A stretch of 44,612 nt of DNA from Cyanobacteria bacterium SBLK. Its GTDB lineage: Bacteria > Cyanobacteriota > Cyanobacteriia > Cyanobacteriales > Spirulinaceae. Positions 1 through 7,369 of the stretch are shown in pieces. Location of the stretch: positions 1 to 44,612 of the forward strand of contig JAGHZQ010000036.1 in NCBI GenBank assembly GCA_017746715.1. Reading direction: 5' to 3'. The position numbers and the translations under genes are program-made. Below the pieces are notes generated by a model. It saw only the letters and a list, made by a program, of their open reading frames with translations, was not told the DNA's origin and did no database searches. Every line of letters begins with the position of its first letter. Position 1 is the stretch's first letter.

Positions 1-200
1 AAGTAGAAGTTTGCAAATACTTAACCGAGGAAATCAAAAAGGAATCAGGGACTAGCTATGGTAATGGAATTGGATTGATTGCAAATTGTGATGGTAATGT
101 TGATGTTAACATAGTGAATTGCCTTTCTGCTAGTGACCTTGCAGATATTTTCGAGGCACTTGCTCAGAAAACTCGCAAAGAAAAACCTTTCGCAGAGTAG
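1..200 (+). CDS. C-terminal end of an unidentified protein (cut by window edge)
   Basis: An open frame enters from the left edge (codons begin at base 3) and runs 65 codons to TAG at 198-200. The peptide has ordinary composition: a lysine/glutamate-rich helix, a Gly-rich turn (GNGIGLIANCDGN), then a second helix (ASDLADIFEALAQKTRKEKP). I do not recognise the family and the start lies outside the window. Its last codons overlap the convergent minus-strand ORF ending at 164 by about 37 nt, so at least one of the two ends may have been altered by rearrangement. Confidence 0.55.
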   Translation, partial: VEVCKYLTEEIKKESGTSYGNGIGLIANCDGNVDVNIVNCLSASDLADIFEALAQKTRKEKPFAE

Positions 201-445
201 CGATCGTCTAACTCTAAATAGGCACAAAATTTAAAAAAGTCTAACGAATACCCCGCAATGCCCTCAATGAAAAGAAATAGCGAAGTATCCTTATGATTAA
301 GGACCGTTTTGTGTCGGGAAAATGTTTCGATTAATCGGTTTAAATTATGGCGATCGCTCTGCTCATTTCCCATAATTGCCGTAAATGTTTCTTCTAAACT
401 GGGAAAGCATTCTCGATAGTACGGATCGGGGTAGCGAAAGTCCAA
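164..445 (-). CDS. Hypothetical protein, possibly the 3' part of a broken gene
   Basis: This is a 93-codon ORF beginning at a TTG. The same frame stays open upstream to an in-frame TAA at 563-565 and contains no ATG or GTG, yet the upstream codons look as protein-like as the rest (for example GGTWESDR, then CLAYEYLDFRYPDP). That pattern fits a gene that lost its 5' end, with the 584-603 palindrome just beyond. No domain is recognised. The 3' end overlaps the plus-strand gene that ends at 200. It could be a genuine small gene with a TTG start, or a relic. Confidence 0.35.
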   Translation of the reverse strand: MDFRYPDPYYRECFPSLEETFTAIMGNEQSDRHNLNRLIETFSRHKTVLNHKDTSLFLFIEGIAGYSLDFFKFCAYLELDDRYSAKGFSLRVF

Positions 446-583
446 ATATTCATAAGCTAAGCAAATTACACAATTGACGCGATCGCTCTCCCAAGTTCCA
501 CCCAGTTGATGGTAAGTTTGGGAAAAATCTTCTTCTGAGCCAAAATGATATTCTAGCCTGCTTTAGCTGGCTTTAGTTTTAAG

Positions 584-603
584 CCAAGAATTTGAATTCT
601 TGG
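584..603. repeat. Perfect palindrome, REP-like
   Basis: An 8-bp perfect stem (CCAAGAAT / ATTCTTGG) closes a TTGA loop between the SDR gene's 3' end and the relic ORF. A direct GGGACTT repeat follows immediately. There is no T-tract suited to either flanking gene, so I read it as a small dispersed cyanobacterial palindrome rather than a terminator. Confidence 0.45.
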
Positions 604-635
604 GACTTGGGACTTTGCTTTGAATACACAAATGG

Positions 636-1337
636 TCAAGCTCCTTTTGACTTCATCGCGGGAAGTTGAATTTCTTTGATACAAGTCGAACGAGAAAGAG
701 AGAGAATACAATCAATAACACTTAAAAGATCGCTAAGAGGAATTGCATTCTCTGCAGGCTTTCCTGCTGCTTTTAAATCGGATAAAACTTCTGACGTACC
801 GATATCGCCGGGGTTAATAATCGTTACGGCAATTCTATCTTGGCGCAATTCTTCTCGTAAAGCATGAACGACACCGCGCAAGCCAAATTTTGAGGCAGAA
901 TTCGCAACTTCTCTCCCAGGAAAATTATCGAGTCCTGATGTAGAACCCATAAAAATAATTTTAGGATTGGAAGATTTGCGAAGAGCGGGTAATAATAATT
1001 TGACAAGACGAATCGGTGCTAAAAGATTCACGAGTAAAACATTTTCAATCTCTTCATCAGAACATTTCTCAAAAGAGTAGTCCTTTGTAAAAGCCTGATT
1101 TTCCCAAGTTCCACCCATATACAGCAATCCATCGATCGCACTATTTCCTACGGCATTAAAAACCGTTTCAATTCCTGCTTTCGTGCTGATATCCGCTTGC
1201 ACCCAATCCCCAAAATTAGATGGAGAACGAGAGACGGTAATGAGTCGATTAGTACGAGAAATTAAATGTTTGGAAACCGCCTCGCCAACACCTCGACTTG
1301 CACCCACTATGACTAAATTATCGAAACGCATTTCCAT
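636..1337 (-). CDS. SDR-family oxidoreductase-like protein lacking the catalytic Tyr
   Basis: The 233-aa Rossmann protein has the dinucleotide-binding motif GASRGVG near the N-terminus, VNLLAPIRL in the middle, GSTSG (active-site Ser region) and PGDIGT near the end. In classical SDRs the next motif is YxxxK. Here the codons read AAT TCT GCC TCA AAA, giving N146-S-A-S-K150, so the general-acid Tyr is Asn while the Lys is kept. The start is the ATG at 1337, nine bases after GGGAGAG; an in-frame TTG at 1355 is the alternative. It may be a non-catalytic binder or act by another mechanism. Substrate unknown. Confidence 0.8.
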   Translation of the reverse strand: MEMRFDNLVIVGASRGVGEAVSKHLISRTNRLITVSRSPSNFGDWVQADISTKAGIETVFNAVGNSAIDGLLYMGGTWENQAFTKDYSFEKCSDEEIENVLLVNLLAPIRLVKLLLPALRKSSNPKIIFMGSTSGLDNFPGREVANSASKFGLRGVVHALREELRQDRIAVTIINPGDIGTSEVLSDLKAAGKPAENAIPLSDLLSVIDCILSLSRSTCIKEIQLPAMKSKGA

Positions 1338-1404
1338 TTTTAAGAACTCTCCCAATCATTGAGCGATCGCCTAATTCCAAACAAACACAAAACATCCAAA
1401 AAAT

Positions 1405-1704
1405 CTAGCGTTCAAAAGAAATAGATTCGTAATGTTCTACCTCTGGAAAGGGATCGTAATAATGATGTAAGAGTTGCTTCCATTCTTGATATTCGGGGGA
1501 ATTTCGAAATCCTTCGGTATGATCTTCAAGAGTTTCCCAGTTTACCAGCAGAATATATCGCGATCGCTTTTCCAAACACTGTTTTAATTCGTGATTAATA
1601 TAACCCTTCATTGATGAGATAATTTCACTTGCCTTCTTGAAGTCAGATTCAAAATTATTTTCTTGACCCGATATCACATTAAGTATTGCAACTTCTAAAA
1701 TCAT
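1405..1704 (-). CDS. Antibiotic biosynthesis monooxygenase (ABM) domain protein
   Basis: This 99-aa protein starts at ATG 1704 (MILEVAILNV) and spans a single dimeric alpha-beta barrel of the ABM type. Features seen are the opening strand with VISGQENNFE, the helix with ASEIISSMKGY, and the strand motif RYILLVNWETLEDHTEGFRNSPEYQEW that typifies the family. ABM proteins are small heme- or quinol-type monooxygenases or stress proteins; nothing here fixes the substrate. Codons upstream of 1704 come from the TGATAAT repeat and are not considered coding. It is divergent from the DUF3598 gene. Confidence 0.8.
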   Translation of the reverse strand: MILEVAILNVISGQENNFESDFKKASEIISSMKGYINHELKQCLEKRSRYILLVNWETLEDHTEGFRNSPEYQEWKQLLHHYYDPFPEVEHYESISFER

Positions 1705-1711
1705 GGTAGAC

Positions 1712-1746
1712 TGATAATTGATAATTGATAATTGATAATTGATAAT
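1712..1746. repeat. Heptanucleotide microsatellite (TGATAAT)x5
   Basis: Five perfect tandem copies of the 7-mer TGATAAT, with a partial sixth, sit between two divergent start codons (1704 and 1756). Because the unit is not a multiple of three and lies in the shared promoter space, copy-number change would alter promoter spacing for either gene. That consequence is inference. Confidence 0.85.
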
Positions 1747-1755
1747 TGAAAAACA

Positions 1756-2583
1756 ATGGCTTCTCAATGGGAGAATTTACTCAAAAATATCGGGGAATGG
1801 CAAGGTTCATTTACCAGCTTTTCTCCGGAAGGGAAACAATTAGATGACGTTCCCAGTACCCTAATTCTGGAAGGATTGCGGGATAATAAAGCCATGCGCT
1901 TAACCTTAAATCGTTTTCCCAACCATAAACCTCCTTACGAATGGAAAAGCGAATTTTCTTCGATTAGCCGTAGCATGCTCGTATTTGAAGATGGGGCATT
2001 TTCAAAAGGTTCGATGCAATGGAGTCCCGTGAGTGAATTTGGAGGAGAATTTGGTTTAAAAACAGAGAACGAACGCTTGCGTCTGGTGCAATTATATACT
2101 CATGATAGTCAATTGCGAAGCATTACTTTAATTCACGAAAAATTAGCCGGAACGAATCCTTCACAACGCCCTCAATTAACACCAGAACAATTAATCGGAG
2201 AATGGCAAGGAGAAGCCGTCTCATTATATCCGGATTGGAGAGAAGAACGCACCGCAACCCACCTCAAAATTGAAAAAACGAGCAGCGATCGCCTCGCACA
2301 AACCCTGAGTTTTTCTATAGGATCGACGGTACAAACCCTGCGATCGACGGCCAAAATAGACAGATCGATGCTTCATTTTGAAGAAAGTAACCCACCCTAT
2401 CAAATTCTCCTCTTACCCAATGGTGCCTCTTCTAACTGTCCGAGGGCGATCGCGCCGCGTCAGGGCTTTATTTTGGAGTTGGGATGGTTGGTCGCACCAA
2501 ACTTGAGATTGCGCCTCATTCGCCGCTATAGCGATCGCGGCGAATGGGTTAATTCTACCCTCGTTCGCGAAACAAAATTGTAG
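1756..2583 (+). CDS. DUF3598-type, two lipocalin-like barrels
   Basis: The 275-aa protein carries the GEWQG signature twice: near residue 13 (IGEWQGSFTSFSPEG) and near 147 (IGEWQGEAVSLYPDW). Each is followed by an alternating strand pattern, as expected of two calycin/lipocalin-like beta barrels. Repeated RSMLxFE motifs (RSMLVFEDG, RSMLHFEES) support internal duplication. DUF3598 proteins are common in cyanobacteria, without a firm function that I can state; small-molecule binding or a phycobilin-lyase-like fold is the usual structural inference. No signal peptide is seen. The ATG follows the microsatellite by nine bases and lacks a clear Shine-Dalgarno. Confidence 0.65.
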   Translation: MASQWENLLKNIGEWQGSFTSFSPEGKQLDDVPSTLILEGLRDNKAMRLTLNRFPNHKPPYEWKSEFSSISRSMLVFEDGAFSKGSMQWSPVSEFGGEFGLKTENERLRLVQLYTHDSQLRSITLIHEKLAGTNPSQRPQLTPEQLIGEWQGEAVSLYPDWREERTATHLKIEKTSSDRLAQTLSFSIGSTVQTLRSTAKIDRSMLHFEESNPPYQILLLPNGASSNCPRAIAPRQGFILELGWLVAPNLRLRLIRRYSDRGEWVNSTLVRETKL

Positions 2584-2601
2584 TATATTGATTTATAAAA
2601 C

Positions 2602-2674
2602 TGGGAATAGTGGGACTCGAACCCACAACCAACCGGTTAAAAGCCGGTTGCTCTGCCAATTGAGCTACATTCCC
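2602..2674 (-). tRNA. tRNA-Lys (anticodon TTT)
   Basis: The reverse strand folds as a complete 73-nt cloverleaf. The acceptor stem is GGGAATG/TATTCCC with A73, the D stem GCTC/GAGC, the anticodon stem ACCGG/CCGGT around loop CTTTTAA (anticodon TTT), and the T arm GTGGG-TTCGAGT-CCCAC. CCA is not encoded. It lies between DUF3598 and the K+ channel gene. Confidence 0.97.
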
Positions 2675-2858
2675 GTCCGACGTATTACATTCATAATACA
2701 TACTACAAACGAAGCTGTCAAGATCCAAAATAGAAAATAGGATGCGATCGCAAAAAATAGCTGAGGAAGAGGTTTCCCAAGATCGGCTCGAGATGTTAAG
2801 TTGGCAGGAGATCGACCATTTTTTTAATTGAGCAGACGTTTAGAGCGAATTGCGATCG

Positions 2859-3509
2859 ATGAATTTTTTGCACATCCTGCGCGGACAATTTTTCTCCTTT
2901 TTTCTGTTCGCCTTGATAATGTCCACTATTTATCCCTTTTTTTTGGGGAGCGATCTAGGATTATTTGTTCTAACAATATTGGGGTTGCTAACAGGAATTC
3001 GTTTGTTAAGCGTTCACCCAACAACATATGCGATCGCTAAAAGTCTTGCTTTTGTCGATCTAGCTTTAACCACTTTAGTTTTATTTGTTACAAATAATTG
3101 GTTCATTCATTGCGCTCAAATTATAACCGATCTATTCTTTTATCTATTTGTGTTTACGGGTTTAATTTGGCGATTATCTCGTAGCAAAAAAGTTACTGCC
3201 GATACTATTTTTGGTTCAATTTCAGGCTATTTGCTGCTTGCTGTTGTCTGGTCGATACTGTTCCAACTCATTGAATTTTTACACCCCGGATCCTTCAATT
3301 TTTTAGATGGACAAGAAATTAACCCAGCCCTTTTTTTTTACTTTTCTCATATTACAATTGCATCGGTCGGATATGGAGAAATTACGCCAGCAACTCCCTT
3401 AGCGCGTTCTGTTACGGCACTTTTAGGGATGGTAGGACAGCTTTATTTAACCGTTTTAGTAGCGATTATTATTGGGATTTATCTTTCTCATTCTCAACGA
3501 GTTGATTAA
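2859..3509 (+). CDS. Two-TM potassium channel (Ion_trans_2) protein
   Basis: This is a 216-aa membrane protein. Hydrophobic N-terminal segments (roughly residues 8-30, 34-50 and 62-105) precede a pore module: a TM (SISGYLLLAVVWSILF), a pore helix (ALFFYFSHITI), the selectivity filter ASVGYGE (GYG at about 171-173), then a last TM (LGMVGQLYLTVLVAIIIGIYL). No RCK or cyclic-nucleotide domain follows, so gating ligands are not apparent. The filter predicts K+ selectivity. ATG 2859 is preferred; an in-frame TTG at 2850 is the alternative. Confidence 0.85.
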   Translation: MNFLHILRGQFFSFFLFALIMSTIYPFFLGSDLGLFVLTILGLLTGIRLLSVHPTTYAIAKSLAFVDLALTTLVLFVTNNWFIHCAQIITDLFFYLFVFTGLIWRLSRSKKVTADTIFGSISGYLLLAVVWSILFQLIEFLHPGSFNFLDGQEINPALFFYFSHITIASVGYGEITPATPLARSVTALLGMVGQLYLTVLVAIIIGIYLSHSQRVD

Positions 3510-3609
3510 TAATTAAAGATCCACGGGCAGGTGGTCACTGAAGCTCTGTTAAAGTGATGTCCGTTCCATGATAAAATCAAAGAAATACTTTAAGATATCC
3601 CAAAACTAT

Positions 3610-4755
3610 CTACTTTTTATCTTCCTTGCGAATGAAATAAAAAGCATCGAACCACCCCCGTTTCCAGAAAAAGAGAATGAGAGCGATCGCAATGAAGATC
3701 ATAATTCCCCAAATAATTTCATAGCCCCATTTCCAGTTTAATTCTGGCATATCTTTGAAATTCATACCATATACACCAGCAATGAAGGTTAAGGGGATAA
3801 AAATGGTCGAAATAATCGTTAACAAATTGACCACTTCATTGACTTTATTACTGACAGCAGACATATAAACATCCATTAAACTAGAAGAAAGTTCGCGATA
3901 AGTTTCTACAATATCCAATAGTTGAATTACATGATCGTAACAATCTTGAAAATAGATTCGTACATCAGAACTGATTAAGTCGTTATCTTCACGAATCAAA
4001 GTATTAATAACATTTCGTTGCGGCCAAATTGCGCGCCGTAATGCCAATAATTCTCGCCGGACATCATAAATTTTTTCTAACATTTCCCGTGAAGGATTTG
4101 CTAATACCTCGTTCTCTAAAATTTCGATACGTTCTCCGTAGTCTTCCAAGACGGGGAAAAAATTATCGATCACTGCATCCAATAACAAATAAGCCAGATA
4201 ATCCGCCCCCAATTCCCGTACCTTTCCCTTATTGTCGCGAATGCGCGATCGCACGGGTTCAAAACAATCTCGAGCGGGTTCTTCTTGAAAGGCAATCAAA
4301 TAATGTTTTCCTAACACAAACCCGACTTGTTCGCTAACAAATCCCTCTTCGTCGGGAGTCGGGAGAACCATTTGCACGATCGCCAACAATTGGTCGTTAT
4401 AATCCTGAACTTTCGGACGTTGAGGAACGTTAACGACATCTTCCAATAAAAGGGGATGAATTTGACAAACCTGCCCAATTTTTTGCAAAATTTCTTCACT
4501 ACCCAATCCCTGTATGTCAATCCAAGAGACGGACTCTGTTTCCAAATAGGGAAGACAATCTTGAGGCTGTAAATCTTGTCTGCGGGTGGCCCGATCGCGA
4601 TTATAGTCGATGAGAACGATCTTAGAAGGGGTCGCGTCGGGATCGATGGTTAGGGTACCCGGTTCGCTTCCGGGGCGATCGAAGTGATAATCAAAATAAT
4701 CCTCTTCTTCCTCTTCGATCGGTTTTACTTGGGGTTCCCATTTCTCTAGCGTCAT
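3610..4755 (-). CDS. corA: CorA-type Mg2+/Co2+ channel
   Basis: The 381-aa protein has the CorA plan. An acidic cytoplasmic N-terminal alpha/beta domain (EEEEEDYFDYHFDRPG early on) is followed by a long helix rich in REL/RRA motifs (about 215-300) and two C-terminal TM helices. The defining GMN filter is at 330-332 (VYGMNFKDMPEL), between TM1 (TIISTIFIPLTFIAGVYG) and TM2 (IWGIMIFIAIALILFF). It ends in a basic tail. ATG 4755 is preceded by GGAGGAA, a strong ribosome-binding site. It transports Mg2+ or Co2+ passively as a pentamer. It converges with the K+ channel gene. Confidence 0.93.
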   Translation of the reverse strand: MTLEKWEPQVKPIEEEEEDYFDYHFDRPGSEPGTLTIDPDATPSKIVLIDYNRDRATRRQDLQPQDCLPYLETESVSWIDIQGLGSEEILQKIGQVCQIHPLLLEDVVNVPQRPKVQDYNDQLLAIVQMVLPTPDEEGFVSEQVGFVLGKHYLIAFQEEPARDCFEPVRSRIRDNKGKVRELGADYLAYLLLDAVIDNFFPVLEDYGERIEILENEVLANPSREMLEKIYDVRRELLALRRAIWPQRNVINTLIREDNDLISSDVRIYFQDCYDHVIQLLDIVETYRELSSSLMDVYMSAVSNKVNEVVNLLTIISTIFIPLTFIAGVYGMNFKDMPELNWKWGYEIIWGIMIFIAIALILFFWKRGWFDAFYFIRKEDKK

Positions 4756-4873
4756 ATTCGTTCCTCCTGTTGAGACTGTTCCCCTAAGATTTTAAATCTT
4801 TTGTTGCGATCGCCACATTCGGGGAAATTTGGTGATAAGAATTAGAAATATTCTTCTCGGTCAAACTCGTCTC

Positions 4874-5986
4874 ATGTCTTTTCCTCTCGACTCCCACAAT
4901 GCCTATCCTGACTGCGTTCGCCTCGATTTACAAGGGAATTCGTCTCAAAGCGATCGCGTCGATCTCTGGTTGTCCATTCACTTTAACCAGCAATGGCTAT
5001 CGATTTTAGGAGGTCGTTTGTGTTTTGCTATTGGCGGAGGAGAAATTAAGTTAGAGTTAGGAGAGCGGGCGCAACTATTATTAGGATCGGAATTATCAGG
5101 GGATTTATTGGGAAGTGCAGGATTGATTGTCGAAGCGATCGCCCCGATTTCTCCCCACCATCCGCGGTGGAAATTTCGCTCTAAACCGGGAGAATTTGCT
5201 CTTAAGGGGAGTTTAGAAGGAATTAAATTGGCAACAGTAGCGATCGAATCCTCCCTTACAACGGGAGGGATAGGGGGAATTGAAGGAGGAATCGGGGCAA
5301 GATTAACCACAACTTTAGCAAACGTACAAATTATCGAAGCAGAGGGACTTTGGCCGAGAGATATTAGCCCTAACAAACACGCTATTTTGGATCGCACCTT
5401 TGCTCGCTTTCTCTGGCAAGAAAAGCTCGTCCCCTATGTCAGCGGTTTGGGACGTTCAATCGATCGCAAATTTGTTGTTAACCATAGCATGGAACGCAAA
5501 AGCGATCGCTTACAAGAAATTGTGAAAAATATCGTCAAGGCAGAAACCGATAATATTTTAGAATTAGCTGAAATTGCCGAACTCGATCCGATGAAAGACT
5601 TTGCAGGAGGGAACTTCTTGGCAACGAATTTGAATGCGATCGATTTGAGTAGTGCGGACTTAAGGCGAATTAATTTGCGCGGGGCAACTTTGAACGATAC
5701 GGATTTTAATGAAGCGAATTTACAAGAAGCAAAGTTAAGCGGATCGGATTTAACGGGTGCTTTTTTAGAGAATGCAAATTTAAGGAATGCAAACTTATAT
5801 CGGTCGAGTTTGGCATTGGTTAATTTAGCGGCAGTCGATCTGAGAGGAGCGGATTTACAAGAGACTAATTTAAGCCAAACGACGTGGACGGGGACGCGGG
5901 TAGAGGGGGCAAAATTTAGCAGTCAGTGCGAACTCGAGGAAGACGTTAAGCAACAGTTACAAGAACAAGGGGCGATTTTTCTGTGA
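4874..5986 (+). CDS. Pentapeptide-repeat protein with a DUF2993-like N-terminal half
   Basis: The N-terminal half (to about residue 240) is beta-rich with a lipid-binding/DUF2993-like feel (LKGSLEGIKLATVAIESSL). The C-terminal 120 residues are pentapeptide repeats of the A(D/N)Lxx type: ANLQEAKLSGSDLTGAFLENANLRNANL and neighbours, predicting a right-handed quadrilateral beta helix. Such repeats usually serve protein-protein contacts; no function is assignable. ATG 4874 is chosen. A GTG at 4832 with GGGGAAA seven bases ahead is a credible longer start. A low-complexity Gly/Ile stretch occurs around residue 145. Confidence 0.7.
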   Translation: MSFPLDSHNAYPDCVRLDLQGNSSQSDRVDLWLSIHFNQQWLSILGGRLCFAIGGGEIKLELGERAQLLLGSELSGDLLGSAGLIVEAIAPISPHHPRWKFRSKPGEFALKGSLEGIKLATVAIESSLTTGGIGGIEGGIGARLTTTLANVQIIEAEGLWPRDISPNKHAILDRTFARFLWQEKLVPYVSGLGRSIDRKFVVNHSMERKSDRLQEIVKNIVKAETDNILELAEIAELDPMKDFAGGNFLATNLNAIDLSSADLRRINLRGATLNDTDFNEANLQEAKLSGSDLTGAFLENANLRNANLYRSSLALVNLAAVDLRGADLQETNLSQTTWTGTRVEGAKFSSQCELEEDVKQQLQEQGAIFL

Positions 5987-6070
5987 AGCGATCGCTTTGA
6001 GAGGAATGTTTTGATTCTGTCAGCGCACATCGATCTGTAATTACATTGTCTTTCCGATCGTCAATCCGCC

Positions 6071-6118
6071 AAGGATTGAAAATCCTTGTCTCATATGAAA
6101 AATCCATTAAAATGGATT
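6071..6118. repeat. Paired short palindromes
   Basis: Two perfect hairpins lie 13 bp apart: AAGGATTGAAAATCCTT (6071-6087) and AATCCATTAAAATGGATT (6101-6118). Both have AAA-centred loops. The paired layout resembles BIME-like REP doublets. Neither is followed by a T-run. They open the gene-poor interval between the pentapeptide-repeat gene and the 6787-7278 gene. Confidence 0.5.
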
Positions 6119-6175
6119 GGGGAATTTGTGGGGGATCGGACATAATGGAGTCAGAAAACCGCAGGCGATGAGTCG

Positions 6176-6283
6176 ATGAAGCAATTTTCGCACGGTGATG
6201 GTAGCCCGAATATTGGCGATGGGAGGGGAGATGTCAATGTCTCCGGGTCATCGTCGCAAAAGAAATTGCTCTGTTTGGAATAG
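6176..6283 (+). CDS. Possible 35-aa ORF with an SPNI...GDV motif
   Basis: ATG 6176 to TAG 6281 encodes a 35-residue peptide containing GDGSPNIGDGRGDVNVSG. The pattern SPNI followed about six residues later by GDV recurs in short, uncharacterised cyanobacterial leaders and linkers, which is why I list it. There is no clear Shine-Dalgarno (GCGATGAGTCG upstream). It may be a remnant of a larger gene destroyed by the repeats that follow. Confidence is low. Confidence 0.25.
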   Translation: MKQFSHGDGSPNIGDGRGDVNVSGSSSQKKLLCLE

Positions 6284-6298
6284 GTGAATTTTGAATTA

Positions 6299-6783
6299 AT
6301 GTCAAATCCGCTTGAATGCTTATAAAAAACATCAGACGATGTAGATTGGGTTGTTCGCGTAGCGTGGCTTTAGCCGTAAGCATGAAATCCAACAGCATCA
6401 ATGCTTGTGTTGGGTTACGCTGTCACTAACCCAACCTACTCGACTACTAAAAATTGTACAAACTATTGAACTGAGGTGTAGCGCTCATTCTTATGGGTTA
6501 GAAAAGCACTTGTTGAAATAGGGACAATACAAAATATAGCGAAGCCCTGCGCGGAGGTCACTGAGCGATGCCGAAGTGGGGGTCTGGGGGCGGCGCTGCG
6601 CCCTCAGTGGCAGTGCGACCCCGCGTCGGCGAAAGACGCAAGGGAACGCGCACTGTTGGGATTCCAAGGGGGCTAGCCCCCTTGTGACTTACGATTTTGC
6701 AGATCCTGTAATGAATTGATTAATCTTTAGATTTTGCCTAATTGCCCAATATTAATTATAACCTATTTTCCGGATTTTATATT
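6299..6783. repeat. Composite, nested repeat: interrupted copy of the 17.2-kb MITE
   Basis: Three blocks match the MITE at 17216-17359 in inverse orientation. They are an end (TGTCAAATCCG at about 6299), an internal 43-bp block at 6468-6510 (two mismatches to 17276-17318), and a 33-bp identical block at 6745-6777 (17221-17253). Between them sit foreign segments. One, around 6345-6440, contains the inverted repeat GTTGGGTTA (6409-6417) / TAACCCAAC (6427-6435), a widespread cyanobacterial repeat type. The other is a GC-rich insert at about 6511-6715. No convincing gene lies here. Confidence 0.7.
6585..6697. repeat. GC-rich dispersed repeat, long copy
   Basis: The segment shares three blocks in order with 31361-31404: TGGGGGCGGCGCTGCGCC, TGGCAGTGCGAC and GACTTACGATTT. 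In the 31-kb copy the last two blocks are fused. Here about 65 bp, ending in a perfect 18-bp palindrome (6666-6683, AAGGGGG-CTAG-CCCCCTT), separates them. It is non-coding and lies inside the interrupted MITE. Confidence 0.6.
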
Positions 6784-6786
6784 TTT

Positions 6787-7278
6787 TTATAAATTCCAAT
6801 TCATCTTGATGACATCTCTTTCTTCAAAATCAATCTTGAAATATTCTTTCATCCACTTTACACAAGCCTTTCTTATAAATTCTCTTGCTTCTTCGATAGA
6901 TATAATATTTTTAGAGTCTGGTTTTTTAGAGTCTGGTTTTTTAGTTCCATGGTGTCTAGCGCTATCTCCATTATTGATTGTATTGTCTAGCTTTTCTGTA
7001 TTTTCCATATATGCAGGATTTTTTTGTATCTTTCCTGTTAATCGAAAAAAACGGGAGTTAGGATCGAGAATATAACGAAGTCCGTTAAAAGATTTGAGGA
7101 TTTTCTTTGCTTCTAAAATCACTTCATCTTCTTGATTCAAAGAATTCAATAAAACTGACGAAAAATAATAAGAATGTCCCTCACAACAAATATAAATTTC
7201 ATCCATGTTTAGATCTGGCTGGTTGGTAAAATTATGTAACTCAGAATCTATAACAAGATGCAAAAACCATTTCAACAT
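6787..7278 (-). CDS. Hypothetical 163-aa protein
   Basis: I do not recognise this protein. ATG 7278 follows AGAGGT by about eight bases; a GTG directly upstream is the alternative. The N-terminal half looks folded and beta-rich (MDEIYICCEGHSYYFSS, then LRYILDPNSRFFRLTG). The middle is a polar linker containing a 15-bp tandem duplication read as KKPDS-KKPDS. The C-terminus is a charged helix (SIEEAREFIRKACVKWMKEYF). Its stop lies at the very edge of the composite repeat at 6299-6783, so the 3' end may have been reshaped by that insertion. It is AT-rich relative to gcvP downstream. Confidence 0.55.
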   Translation of the reverse strand: MLKWFLHLVIDSELHNFTNQPDLNMDEIYICCEGHSYYFSSVLLNSLNQEDEVILEAKKILKSFNGLRYILDPNSRFFRLTGKIQKNPAYMENTEKLDNTINNGDSARHHGTKKPDSKKPDSKNIISIEEAREFIRKACVKWMKEYFKIDFEERDVIKMNWNL

Positions 7279-7369
7279 CACAATGACCTCTAATCAATCA
7301 AATTTGGAAAATGATATCTTTAGACGATCGCGAGTATTGGTTGACCCTACCCGCGATCGCTGTTTACTG

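Noticed and set aside
1712..1746. CRISPR-like tandem repeat
   Set aside because: Seven-base units with no spacers; it is a microsatellite.
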